From positions 1 to 11,060 of the forward strand of contig JAVBNF010000070.1 in the NCBI GenBank assembly GCA_031551725.1: a DNA stretch of 11,060 bases, in the 5' to 3' direction. The number at the start of each line of letters is the position of its first letter. The first letter of the stretch is position 1. Positions 1 to 8,537 of this stretch are shown piece by piece. The DNA comes from JAVBNF01 sp031551725 (GTDB taxonomy: Bacteria; Bacteroidota; Bacteroidia; Bacteroidales; P3). A model generated the notes under the pieces. That model was not told the origin of the DNA. It worked only from the letters and a program-made list of their open reading frames with translations, and did not search any database. Both the position numbers and the translations under genes were made by a program.

Positions 1-179
1 AAAGGCGGAAATGAAGTCGCTGTTATTTGAATATGTTGAAATATATTACAATCAAGATCGAAGACATTCGGCTTTAGGGAATTTGACAATCAAAGAATTT
101 GAAAGATTAAAATTAAAAAGTATTGCTTAAATTAAAAAAAAACACTTATCTTTGTGGACGGAATTAGTTATAAAGTCCA
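1..179 (+). mobile_element. Right end of an IS3-family element (boundary tentative)
   Basis: The transposase stop at 130 is followed by an A-run and then by bases 153-179, which contain GTGGAC and end in GTCCA. IS3 elements end in CA on this side, so 179 is a plausible outer edge. The left end and the target duplication are outside the window, so the boundary is only a guess. Confidence 0.3.
2..130 (+). CDS. IS3-family transposase (OrfB), C-terminal fragment cut by window start
   Basis: The frame opening at base 2 encodes the last 42 residues of a DDE transposase of the IS3 family. The diagnostic stretch is YYNQDRRHSALGNLTIKEFE, which matches the conserved IS3/IS150-group tail (WYNRxRRHSALGYxSPxEFE). 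The catalytic D, D and E residues lie upstream of the window, so whether the enzyme is intact cannot be judged. The stop is TAA at 128-130. The gene converges on the minus-strand operon that ends at 197. The family call is strong; the exact IS is not identified. Confidence 0.85.
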   Translation, partial: KAEMKSLLFEYVEIYYNQDRRHSALGNLTIKEFERLKLKSIA

Positions 180-196
180 ATTATTTTACGATCATT

Positions 197-1126
197 TTAA
201 TCGGGCTTATATTTATAGCTTTTCTCATGATCTCGATACCATTGGCGAGCAATGCTAACATCTTCATCTGTATAATCAAGAATATATTTAGATTGTATTG
301 GAAAACACTCCACTATTTCTGTAATTATATCTAATGCTCGTTTTGAATAGGCAAATCCATCTTTAGGCGGCGTATTCATCCATGATTCATAATATGGATC
401 CTCTTTTTCTATAGAAGACAAATCTGCAAATAAAATATCTGTAACTTCTTTTTGCTTCACATAAAGAAAAGTATTCCTTTCATTTATAACCCTTTCTTGA
501 ATTGTTTTTCGTTTTAATGACTTAGCAACTATATTCACACTTTTTACTTCACCAAGTCTTGCCAAAATAGCATGTAATGCATAAAGAATTTCTGGTTCTT
601 GGGTTTGTAATATCTTTTGCTCAAAAATTGGAATCATTTTTGTTTGATATAATTTCCCTGACAAAAAAGAATATCCAATTGAGTTATTGTCAGTCCTCAT
701 CGCTCGTTCATTAATTATGCTAGTTATCTCATCCGAAAATAAATAATTATTAAAATTCATTAAGTGATGAAGAGAATAATTGCATGCGTACGAAAGTTGA
801 ACAGAGTCAGAACAAGCATCTAATAATGCTTCTATCATTTGTTTCTTCACCTGAATATAGGTTGAGTTCATTCCATATTCATAGTAACATTTATAAACAT
901 TTTCTTGAATAATGGCATTTGGAATAGTTTTGTATTCCTCTAGTAACGGTAACAATATTTCCGGTTTATTCTCTAAATGCAGTTCTTTGACTATGCTATA
1001 AGGCTTATAGCCCTCTTGTATTATTTTTTGAATGATGCTATCAAGAGTCAACTGTACACTCTTATCATCTTGTGCTTTACACATAAAAAATAAACATGTA
1101 AAAACTAATGCAAATACTTTTTTCAT
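197..1126 (-). CDS. Exported helical protein of unknown function (HEAT-like)
   Basis: This is a 309-residue protein that I do not recognise as a named family. Residues 1-19 (MKKVFALVFTCLFFMCKAQ) form a signal peptide of the type common in Bacteroidota. A Cys at 16 is present, but the preceding residues do not make a good lipobox, so release into the periplasm or beyond is more likely than lipidation. The rest is predicted mostly alpha-helical, with HEAT-like helical pairs, for example PEILYALHAILARLGE near the middle. No catalytic motif is visible. The start lies 13 bp after the metallopeptidase stop, so it is almost certainly co-transcribed and is the last gene of the operon. The sequence is visibly AT-rich, like the peptidase gene and unlike the large gene upstream. 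A protective or inhibitor role for the protease is possible but only inferred from position. Confidence 0.8.
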   Translation of the reverse strand: MKKVFALVFTCLFFMCKAQDDKSVQLTLDSIIQKIIQEGYKPYSIVKELHLENKPEILLPLLEEYKTIPNAIIQENVYKCYYEYGMNSTYIQVKKQMIEALLDACSDSVQLSYACNYSLHHLMNFNNYLFSDEITSIINERAMRTDNNSIGYSFLSGKLYQTKMIPIFEQKILQTQEPEILYALHAILARLGEVKSVNIVAKSLKRKTIQERVINERNTFLYVKQKEVTDILFADLSSIEKEDPYYESWMNTPPKDGFAYSKRALDIITEIVECFPIQSKYILDYTDEDVSIARQWYRDHEKSYKYKPD

Positions 1127-1139
1127 ATCTTTACTCTAA

Positions 1140-3173
1140 TTAACGATTTACTTTATCCCATTGATATTTCCGAAGTTTATCTCTAAGCCAATTACCATCC
1201 CATTCCATTAAATTATTTACATCTTTAGGAGTACTATCACCATTATATCTATTGGGATAACCATTATGGCCTTCTTGAGAATCCCAAGGGTGTCTAAAAC
1301 CAAATACACCATGCCCACATTCATGAGCTGAAGTAGTTGCGATATCTGAAGCATTTCTTCCATCCACTCTTCGAGGGAAGAAAAAACCGTATGGTTGATT
1401 AAACAACATGATTCCGTTTGCTGACGGATTTGGAAAATCAACGATAAAAAGATGATATAAATCATTATCTCCTATTTTACAACTATCAATTATCCTCTTC
1501 ATCTCAAGAGAATAAATTCCTCCCACACGTAATTGTATATCAAGCATCCCGTCCTTATTAAGGTCGTAATTAATTCGCTTTACATATACAACAGGATCAA
1601 CATCCCACTCAACCACAGCATGCTTGTATCTTCGTTTCAGAGCGTTTTTAATATTTTCTATGGAGACAGTCGTTGCAATTATGTCAGTATCATTGGCCCT
1701 TGTATCGCAACGTTTATTCGGACCAGCAACAATAACGCTATCTTTAAAGCGAGGTCGATAAATAACTCTATCATCTCCCTGTGCTTTAGAATCTAAAAAC
1801 TTATTATTTCCCCATGTAATAACCGTAGTCGTATCTGAAACTGCGGCATCTCCAACATTAACAATTTGTATATCATCATTATTTTCATTAATCCGAATTA
1901 CAGCAACACGTTTTACAACTTTTACATATCCTTTTATCTTTATTTGCATGGTATCATTTACAAATCCTCCAATAACAGGATATAGCGCTGCTTCTCTTGT
2001 TGCTATAATGTTATTAACTTCTACCATTTGTGGATTTGATGTTAAATGATTGGGTCGAATCCCATAATTAACCGAATCTGAAATCTTCAAATATACACTT
2101 TTTTCTGCCCCCGCAGGTATAACTCTAACTCTTAATTTATCATAATCACCATTGCTCTCCACAGATTTCCATTTAATACCTGCTTTAGGCAAAGTTTTGT
2201 AAGAAAAATATGTATTTTCTTTTACACTATCATTTTCATCAAAGCCCCATTTTTGAGTCGGTTCTTCCTCGAACAGAACATTCACTACGACAATCCGACA
2301 TTGCAAAGTATCATGAAATAAACTATCGTTATAAATTGTGCCGATTAAAGTCCCATTGATACTTTCTGAAACAGTATTTGCCATGAATCTTGCATGTGCA
2401 GAATCTACTTTCGTTAGATTCTGCCAAGTCGAACTTTTCTTAAATAAAACTGCACTATCTCTATAGGCTGTTAACTCAAAGGGTTTGCTTGATAGAGGCA
2501 AATAAATCGTTTCGCCATGGTAGTACTTATTATTTCCAACAGTATAATAGAACTTTTGCTTATCAGCAGTTCTAATCTTTATAGTAGTATCTATTTTCCC
2601 CGCATATTTCTCCAACGCTGCAATTACAATCGCATTCATGCGTTCTTTCTGAATCCCATGCATCTGCTTTTCGACGCTATCTACCAAATATTTCTGCATC
2701 GTAACAAAATTCTGACCGACACTTCCCCACAAATGTTCAGAAGGCAATATTGAGGAGTGTACTTCATAAGTATATCCACTATCGGAATGTTTGATCGGTT
2801 TTAGCCTCCAGTCGATCATAAAATAATCTTCTGCTGAACCGATTTTCTGATATTCAGACATGCTTAATTCTTTGGCCCACATTTTGTCTGAATCAATCAC
2901 ATTTTTTATCCAAACCCCAATGCCGGTTTTTTGAACAAAAGCCTCTATATATGCCTGCAACTCTTCATTACGCACCCGATGATAGAAATTATCTGGCGTA
3001 ACCAATGCTTGTTTAGTGCTTGCCAGGCCATCCGTGAACATATTAAAATCACACACCTCCTTGAGCCATTTGCGCGCTTGGGCACTGTCCATTGCCTTAG
3101 GTTTGTTGCTTCCTTCCTGCGAAAACCCTAACAACGGCAATAACAAAAAGATTAATAAAATTCTTCTATTCAT
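1140..3173 (-). CDS. Secreted putative zinc metallopeptidase (HEXXH, 677 aa)
   Basis: The N-terminus MNRRILLIFLLLPLLGFSQ is a clear signal peptide. Near the C-terminus is an HEXXH zinc site, H617-E618-C619-G620-H621, followed by G625 and H628. The order HEXXH-x3-G-x2-H has one residue more than the metzincin consensus HEXXH-x2-G-x2-H. A Met-turn-like NNLMEW lies at 653-658. A calcium-loop-like DLNKDGMLDI (537-546) fits the DxNxDGxxD pattern. The long middle (about 200-530) looks beta-rich and has no motif I can name. Similar HE(L)GHGxF-x2-RH sites occur in large secreted Bacteroidota proteins, so a protease role is likely but the substrate is unknown. The gene follows the large TANFOR-like gene by 29 bp and precedes the exported helical gene by 13 bp. 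A decayed copy of its first codons lies at 8485-8610, which shows that the gene was once multi-copy. Confidence 0.82.
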   Translation of the reverse strand: MNRRILLIFLLLPLLGFSQEGSNKPKAMDSAQARKWLKEVCDFNMFTDGLASTKQALVTPDNFYHRVRNEELQAYIEAFVQKTGIGVWIKNVIDSDKMWAKELSMSEYQKIGSAEDYFMIDWRLKPIKHSDSGYTYEVHSSILPSEHLWGSVGQNFVTMQKYLVDSVEKQMHGIQKERMNAIVIAALEKYAGKIDTTIKIRTADKQKFYYTVGNNKYYHGETIYLPLSSKPFELTAYRDSAVLFKKSSTWQNLTKVDSAHARFMANTVSESINGTLIGTIYNDSLFHDTLQCRIVVVNVLFEEEPTQKWGFDENDSVKENTYFSYKTLPKAGIKWKSVESNGDYDKLRVRVIPAGAEKSVYLKISDSVNYGIRPNHLTSNPQMVEVNNIIATREAALYPVIGGFVNDTMQIKIKGYVKVVKRVAVIRINENNDDIQIVNVGDAAVSDTTTVITWGNNKFLDSKAQGDDRVIYRPRFKDSVIVAGPNKRCDTRANDTDIIATTVSIENIKNALKRRYKHAVVEWDVDPVVYVKRINYDLNKDGMLDIQLRVGGIYSLEMKRIIDSCKIGDNDLYHLFIVDFPNPSANGIMLFNQPYGFFFPRRVDGRNASDIATTSAHECGHGVFGFRHPWDSQEGHNGYPNRYNGDSTPKDVNNLMEWDGNWLRDKLRKYQWDKVNR

Positions 3174-3202
3174 ATATTCTATCTTTCAAATTTACTCATT
3201 TT

Positions 3203-6200
3203 TTACGAGAATTTCTTATTGGTCTGCATATCCACGCCGATATTCACGTTCATAATAGTAACTTTACCATACAAAGTGCCAGAAAGCGTAGATTCGGTTT
3301 CTTCCGATTTGTAAATCAGGTTGCCTTTGAAGTGAATGGCTGCAAAAGTAAGACTTCCGCTGCCAAGGAACGTTTTGTAATCGGCTCCAACAGCCATCAG
3401 AGCCTCCAGCCACACCGCAGCTTCTTTAACCTTTATAGACGGTTTCCAACACACCAGCGTTTGCACACCGAAATCGTATTTGAACTTTGCCCAAACACGA
3501 GCCCGGCAGGCTTTGGGGCCAAGCCACGGCGAAGTCAGATTAAGATCTACATTCTGAAACAATCCGATATCCAAATAACTTTTCCCCACTTCAAACCAGC
3601 CGCCCATTTTAATAAAATCGCGACAAAGTAGTTTTACCTGCATGGGATCTTGACGCGTGCCCACAGAAAGCTTCCAATCGTCAGGCGTGATATATGCATT
3701 GAACTCGCCACCCGTGCACAAAAGCGGCTGAGTGTTTGTTGTCACTTTTGCATTGGCATAAAAACTATGGTCAACCGTAGAAAATACCATGGAACCGGTA
3801 CCTACAATGAGCGATTTTGCCAAAAACTTTTCCGCTTTCGCAGCATTAGCAGCACCCATATTTCCTGTAATGATTTTATTACTTATCGATACATTACCAA
3901 GCATGCCCAGCTCAAAACCATTTTGCAGCACTTTCAATCCCAAATCCACATCCAACGCCATAATGCTGCCTTCGGCCCAGGCATCCACGAACCAAGCGTG
4001 CACTCCCGCGCCAAATTTGACACCCGCATCGGGCACATAAGGCTGCTCTTTAACAGGCCGGTTCATGTGTTCATACACCCGGCCATTGGCAGCGATCATC
4101 GTCAGCGGAACAGGAGAGAGCGGCACTCTGATATTGGCCACTCCAAACTCCAAATACCAAAATTTGAATGCATTCTTATTCTCTTCATCCGTTGTGGTGG
4201 TACCGTTCAAAAAAAGCGCGTAGGCATCAAACCGTTGCCCCACTTTAATAGAGGCATTGATATTGCCATGCCACACGTTGCCATACAAGGGGTCGCCGGT
4301 GTAGAAATCCACATAGCCTTCGCCGTCAGCCACCGGCGTATTGAATGTAATATGCATGGAACTGGTTTTGGTTCCGCTTAGCATGGAGCCAAAATCCATT
4401 GCAATATCTTTCACCGTTATTGTCTTTTCCTCAGCCGCGTTTTCAGGAAGCAAAGCATTTACGCCATCAGCAACAATAGCCTTTGCCAGACTCTTGCTAC
4501 CTTCCTTGAGCAATTGATCAACAATATCATTTTTAATGTCGTTCCAACTAATTTCACGAATGATGTCGTTGCCCGTGTTTTTCATCATGTTGCCGATATT
4601 TTCGAATGAAAAAAAGTTTTTAGTGTCCTCACCAATGCCCGTAAGTGCGCTTTTGGCATCGTTTACCATTTCATCCATGGTAATGGATTTGAGTTCACCG
4701 GAGATAATGCGATTTGCATTGCGCCGCAAGGTGCTATCCACAAAACCCACAATACGGCCGTTGATGGAAGTATCGATATACATATTGATAGGTGTTTGAA
4801 TGTTGCGCTGAACAGATACAACCACGGCATCTTTAATTTCTTTCACAATGGCATCTTTGGTTGTCCTCAAAGTTTCTTTTGCCAAATCTGCCAAATCCGG
4901 ATAAGGAGCCACTGCAATATCCACGCCCGTTTCCACTGCCTTAAAGCCTACATTCACGATGCTATCAAAATATGCAAAAGCTTTGTTTTCGGCAGTCACA
5001 ATACCGTTGTTCACATATTGTTTAACTGTATTACAAGTATTAGTGACAGGAGATGTGATTTTTACAACGACTTTAGACACCCCATCATTTATAAAACGTT
5101 CAAACGCCTCTCCATTCTTAATCTTTTGATAAAATTGATAGAGATCATTACTTTCAACTTTTTCGATATTCTTTTTTAACTGCTCTAATTCTTTACCTTG
5201 CTCTTCATCAACAAATAGAATCAATAAATCCAATAATGATTTTAAGAATTCCGGCGTAACAACAATTGTATTATCTTCCGGAAATACGATTGATCCATTT
5301 ACGGATGTTTGTTGTATGCTTGTATCGGCAATCAATCGCTCTGTCTTAAACTGCGTCACCGGCACCTCAATCGATAACGAATCCAGTGCGTCGCTAATGG
5401 CTTCGGAAGCGGCAATGCGCTCGCTCATAAACTTGTTTTGGGCTTCTACTTCCGCCTCCAGCGAGTTACCGCCGCTGTTGTCTTCGCCCACCGGTGAGTC
5501 TTTCAGCTCGTAGCCGCCGTTGTTTGCATAAATCTCCGGCGTTTTAATATTCTGCACGCTTTTGTTGCAGGGCTCGGTGAGGTGGCTGTTTTTCATGGAA
5601 GCATAGAGGTTCATCACCGGCGCTCCGCTTCCGCCCGTCACGGCTTCGCCCATCGCAATGTCGGCATCAAAGCCAAACACATACTGCTCGCAGATACGTC
5701 CGGCCCCCATGCGGTTCAGGTTGATGGAATACGTTTTGTAAACCGCCTGCTGACGGTTGGTGAGCGACAATATGCCTTCCGGCACTTTCACCCCGATTTC
5801 TTTGTTGCCCCAAATGCAAAAATCGCCAATGTCTTTAAACGTTAATCCCAAAAGCGGATATTCAATTTCCAAATCGAGCGAAAGGCGGTTGTTGCCTGCA
5901 AACTGCGCACGTTTTACTTTCACATTGAGTTTCGATTCTGCATCGTTTTTGGCAAACACAAACGAAAGGCGTTCGTTAGTTTCGTCCAAATAGCCCGTTC
6001 CAAAGCCCTGCATGCTCAGCGGCAGGTGCCAGGTATATAATTCCGTTTCGCTAATAAGCGGAATATACATCGAGCCGCGGATGTAGCCCTCGCGAATATT
6101 ACTCGAAAGCACACTCAATTTTATTTCATTAAGCGCAGTAGGGAAGGTGCAGAAATGTCCTGCGGCTTGGTCAAAGCCGTGATGCAAAAAAAACTCCAAG

Positions 6201-8311
6201 CCATTGCCATTCACCCACGCCTTGATTTCTTCTTTTTCCAAAATGGAATAGGACAAAACATTTTCCTGCAAAGGCTTGAGTTGATTGCTTTGGTCGGCAT
6301 CGGCTGCCAAACGGAGGTTGAAATTGTCGATATAAACACCTTTCCAGTCGGGCACAGTTTCAAATTTTTCCGGCGAACGGTTTTCCGAAAAATCGAACGT
6401 AACCGTAGTCGGAAGCAGGAATACATTGGCTTTGGGCGTAAACACAATCTCATCAATAGCGCTTACATAAGTGGTTGTGTTGTAAAACAACTGTCTTATA
6501 TTGAAAAACGGAAATTGATAAACCTCCGTCGTGCGGCCTTTTACATTGGAATTTACTTCCACAGAACCACTGAAGTCGGGCGACCAGATATCGGCCGAGA
6601 TGAGAAACGACGAGCCTCTGGAGAGGTTCATCTTGTAGTTTGCAGGCTCCAAAAGTTCGAAACGTTCGTCTTTATCGAAGAAAACCTGTCCCGCCAGGGT
6701 GTAGTCGTTGTAGTTTACAAACTGCTGCGCCGATATAATTTGCTTTTGTTTGTTTTTGCTTGCCAGCGAATAATCCCAAATCACACGGCCCTTGAGAAAA
6801 AGTCCATCTTGCGACAAGCGGACACTATCGGTAACAAAAATGGCATGCCGGTTGATTTCATAGTCGGGATGCGGAGTTAAATCAATATCCTTGAAGTTTT
6901 CTACTTTGCATAAAATCATGCCCGAGTCGCAAGTGAAAATGCCAATGTTTGCACGGATTTTAAGGTTATCGAACTTCACCTTAAGCATCGTACCGTCTTT
7001 ATTGACTTTTACCTTTCCTTCTCCACTAAAGCGGTCCATATTCAAACTGCTTACTTTGGTAATGAACACTTCGTGGTTTTCGATAAAAAAACTTTCTATT
7101 TTCGGCGGGCCGGTAAAGGTGCGCACTTCGCTGCGGCCGATTTCCACGCCGTCGCTCTCGGCCGTTACCTGCCATGCAAAGTGTTGCAAATGTCCAAGTT
7201 CGTATGGAATGGTGGTATTAGAACCTTTGTTGTTCATCAGCGGCGGAGAGGTGTAGGAATAAAACTCGGGGTTTTGCATCACCCAAGTTGTATCGTCGTC
7301 TTCCTGCATGGTAACCACCTTAGCCTTATAAACCACCTGCTGTTCCTTGTTTACAATGTTGCTGCACGCTTCCCACAAAAGGTTGGGCACATCAAAACGT
7401 GTAAAGGCCGAGTTATTGGGCGGATAGTTAAGTTGTATGCTGCCGCCCACCGGATATCCATAGTGAAACCAACCCACTTCGCTTTGTCCGTTGTTTTTAA
7501 AACGCGGTTTTCCGCCGTCATCCTGTGCGGTAATGGTAAAAGCATAGCGCATGCCCGGCTCCAAAACAGGATGCGACAAATCGTAGGTATATAACAGGTT
7601 TTTGACCGGATCGGAAACATAAAGCTCTCGTGCGGTGTGGTTGTTGATGGCTAAAAGCGGATTTTGTTCCGAGGGATCGATTTCGTAGAGCTTTAGAGTA
7701 TAGGATGTGTTGGAAACATTGACAGTGGGGTCGGCTTGCCGCCAGCTGAGGGTGAATTGCGGTTCGCTGCTTTTTAGCAGTGCGCCTTTGGCGGGAGCGC
7801 TGATGAGCGGAGGCTCTTTGAGTTCTACTTTTGCAACTACCGGCTGCTTGCGCGAAATGATTTTGCCGGTTTGATATTCGATTACTTCCAAGCTAAATTT
7901 ATATAAGCCTTCCGGAATTTGTCCGTAGCGCTGGAGCTTGTCGCGGTCCGCGCCCATACATTCGAGGTTGCGCAGGTTGAAATAGTCTTCAAAGTCCATG
8001 TCGCTGAGCGTAAGCGGCTCGGCGGTGTAGAGCGTGATGGGTTGTGGGCGGTAGTTGAGAGAAGTGAACAGTTTTACACGGTTGCTCTCGATACAAATCC
8101 GGAAATAGACATCGCGCCCCACCTCGTTCATATCGTTGAACGTGATGGTGGCTGCAAAATTGCCGCTGCCCGGCTCCGCATAATCGCTCAAAAACGCGCT
8201 CGGCTTCACCGTCAGGCTCACCGTGGTGGGGTATTGGATTTGTGCAAGTGCTTGTAGTGCAAGCAAACTTAGTAAGGTGGCAAATAGGTATTTTCGGAAC
8301 ATATATTTCAT
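3203..8311 (-). CDS. Very large secreted protein with TANFOR-like N-terminus (1702 aa)
   Basis: The chosen start is the ATG at 8309-8311, which gives signal peptide residues 1-23 (MKYMFRKYLF... ending ALA|Q). An in-frame ATG at 8341 would add ten residues encoded by a dispersed repeat and would spoil the signal peptide. Residues 25-165, with IPEGLYKFSLEVIEYQTG at 132-149, resemble the TANFOR domain of large Bacteroidota proteins. Two fibronectin III-like segments follow (about 167-285 and 293-410). Next comes a long beta-rich region to about 910, a charged low-complexity linker (911-957), a mainly helical region (about 960-1317) and a second beta-rich region (1318-1702) with alternating hydrophobic residues. 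I see no type IX sorting domain at the C-terminus. It is the first gene of a three-gene operon. The stretch 5035-5330 (residues about 995-1093) is clearly more AT-rich than its flanks. A scaffold or adhesin-like surface role is plausible; no enzyme motif is visible. Confidence 0.85.
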   Translation of the reverse strand: MKYMFRKYLFATLLSLLALQALAQIQYPTTVSLTVKPSAFLSDYAEPGSGNFAATITFNDMNEVGRDVYFRICIESNRVKLFTSLNYRPQPITLYTAEPLTLSDMDFEDYFNLRNLECMGADRDKLQRYGQIPEGLYKFSLEVIEYQTGKIISRKQPVVAKVELKEPPLISAPAKGALLKSSEPQFTLSWRQADPTVNVSNTSYTLKLYEIDPSEQNPLLAINNHTARELYVSDPVKNLLYTYDLSHPVLEPGMRYAFTITAQDDGGKPRFKNNGQSEVGWFHYGYPVGGSIQLNYPPNNSAFTRFDVPNLLWEACSNIVNKEQQVVYKAKVVTMQEDDDTTWVMQNPEFYSYTSPPLMNNKGSNTTIPYELGHLQHFAWQVTAESDGVEIGRSEVRTFTGPPKIESFFIENHEVFITKVSSLNMDRFSGEGKVKVNKDGTMLKVKFDNLKIRANIGIFTCDSGMILCKVENFKDIDLTPHPDYEINRHAIFVTDSVRLSQDGLFLKGRVIWDYSLASKNKQKQIISAQQFVNYNDYTLAGQVFFDKDERFELLEPANYKMNLSRGSSFLISADIWSPDFSGSVEVNSNVKGRTTEVYQFPFFNIRQLFYNTTTYVSAIDEIVFTPKANVFLLPTTVTFDFSENRSPEKFETVPDWKGVYIDNFNLRLAADADQSNQLKPLQENVLSYSILEKEEIKAWVNGNGLEFFLHHGFDQAAGHFCTFPTALNEIKLSVLSSNIREGYIRGSMYIPLISETELYTWHLPLSMQGFGTGYLDETNERLSFVFAKNDAESKLNVKVKRAQFAGNNRLSLDLEIEYPLLGLTFKDIGDFCIWGNKEIGVKVPEGILSLTNRQQAVYKTYSINLNRMGAGRICEQYVFGFDADIAMGEAVTGGSGAPVMNLYASMKNSHLTEPCNKSVQNIKTPEIYANNGGYELKDSPVGEDNSGGNSLEAEVEAQNKFMSERIAASEAISDALDSLSIEVPVTQFKTERLIADTSIQQTSVNGSIVFPEDNTIVVTPEFLKSLLDLLILFVDEEQGKELEQLKKNIEKVESNDLYQFYQKIKNGEAFERFINDGVSKVVVKITSPVTNTCNTVKQYVNNGIVTAENKAFAYFDSIVNVGFKAVETGVDIAVAPYPDLADLAKETLRTTKDAIVKEIKDAVVVSVQRNIQTPINMYIDTSINGRIVGFVDSTLRRNANRIISGELKSITMDEMVNDAKSALTGIGEDTKNFFSFENIGNMMKNTGNDIIREISWNDIKNDIVDQLLKEGSKSLAKAIVADGVNALLPENAAEEKTITVKDIAMDFGSMLSGTKTSSMHITFNTPVADGEGYVDFYTGDPLYGNVWHGNINASIKVGQRFDAYALFLNGTTTTDEENKNAFKFWYLEFGVANIRVPLSPVPLTMIAANGRVYEHMNRPVKEQPYVPDAGVKFGAGVHAWFVDAWAEGSIMALDVDLGLKVLQNGFELGMLGNVSISNKIITGNMGAANAAKAEKFLAKSLIVGTGSMVFSTVDHSFYANAKVTTNTQPLLCTGGEFNAYITPDDWKLSVGTRQDPMQVKLLCRDFIKMGGWFEVGKSYLDIGLFQNVDLNLTSPWLGPKACRARVWAKFKYDFGVQTLVCWKPSIKVKEAAVWLEALMAVGADYKTFLGSGSLTFAAIHFKGNLIYKSEETESTLSGTLYGKVTIMNVNIGVDMQTNKKFS

Positions 8312-8537
8312 GGTTTTAGTCATGGCCAGCATGCGAAGCATGCGTGGCCATCTCGTTCAATTATCCTTCTTCGTGTCATGGCCGGCATGCGAAGCATGCG
8401 TGGCCATCCGGTTCAATTATCCTTTTCCAATTTTCACTTTGTTCTTTTTTCTTTCGCAGGCAAAGCCTGCTGGGATAAAAGAGTTTAGGTAGAACCTAAA
8501 CTCAACAAACCGTATTCTTCAGCCTCAGGCGAACGGG
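8286..8537. repeat. Long dispersed repeat, copy A, spanning the 5' end of the large gene
   Basis: This segment matches 10373-10573 almost throughout. Shared parts are the first codons of the large gene (AGGTATTTTCGGAACATATA on the + strand), the block beginning TCATGGC with its GCATGC hairpin, the T-rich stretch, the hairpin GCAGGC-AAA-GCCTGC (8456-8470), the 10-bp stem GAGTTTAGGT-AGA-ACCTAAACTC (8481-8503), and the tail CAGCCTCAGGCGAACGGGG (8520-8538). Copy A differs mainly by an extra 56-bp unit. The repeat forms the leader of the large operon, and I found no confident promoter inside it. Confidence 0.85.
8320..8422. repeat. Tandem 47-bp hairpin unit, two copies (period 56 bp)
   Basis: Units at 8320-8366 and 8376-8422 both read TCATGGCC, then the palindrome GCATGC-GAA-GCATGC, then GTGGCCATC and TTCAATTATCC. 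They are separated by nine unrelated bases. In unit 1 the outer arms ATGGCCA and TGGCCAT also pair, giving a stem of 13 bp with one bulged G around a GAA loop (8322-8351). The core GCGAAGC is known from DNA studies as an unusually stable mini-hairpin. Further copies lie at 10405-10451 and, with a different core, at 10986-11030. Confidence 0.9.

Noticed and set aside
131..196. Terminator of the operon (T-run at 131-141 on the minus strand)
   Set aside because: No convincing stem precedes the T-run, so it cannot be called from sequence alone.
3650..4381. Long open frame on the + strand (243 codons)
   Set aside because: It lies wholly antisense to the large secreted-protein gene, has unnatural composition (many His, Arg and Ile) and no recognisable domain.
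6155..6880. Long open frame on the + strand (241 codons)
   Set aside because: It is antisense to the same large gene, whose frame shows a clear signal peptide and domain-like sequence. No motif supports the antisense frame.
8456..8503. Rho-independent terminators formed by the hairpins
   Set aside because: The stems are followed by purine- or A-rich sequence on both sides instead of a T-run directly after the stem, and some lie in the operon leader.
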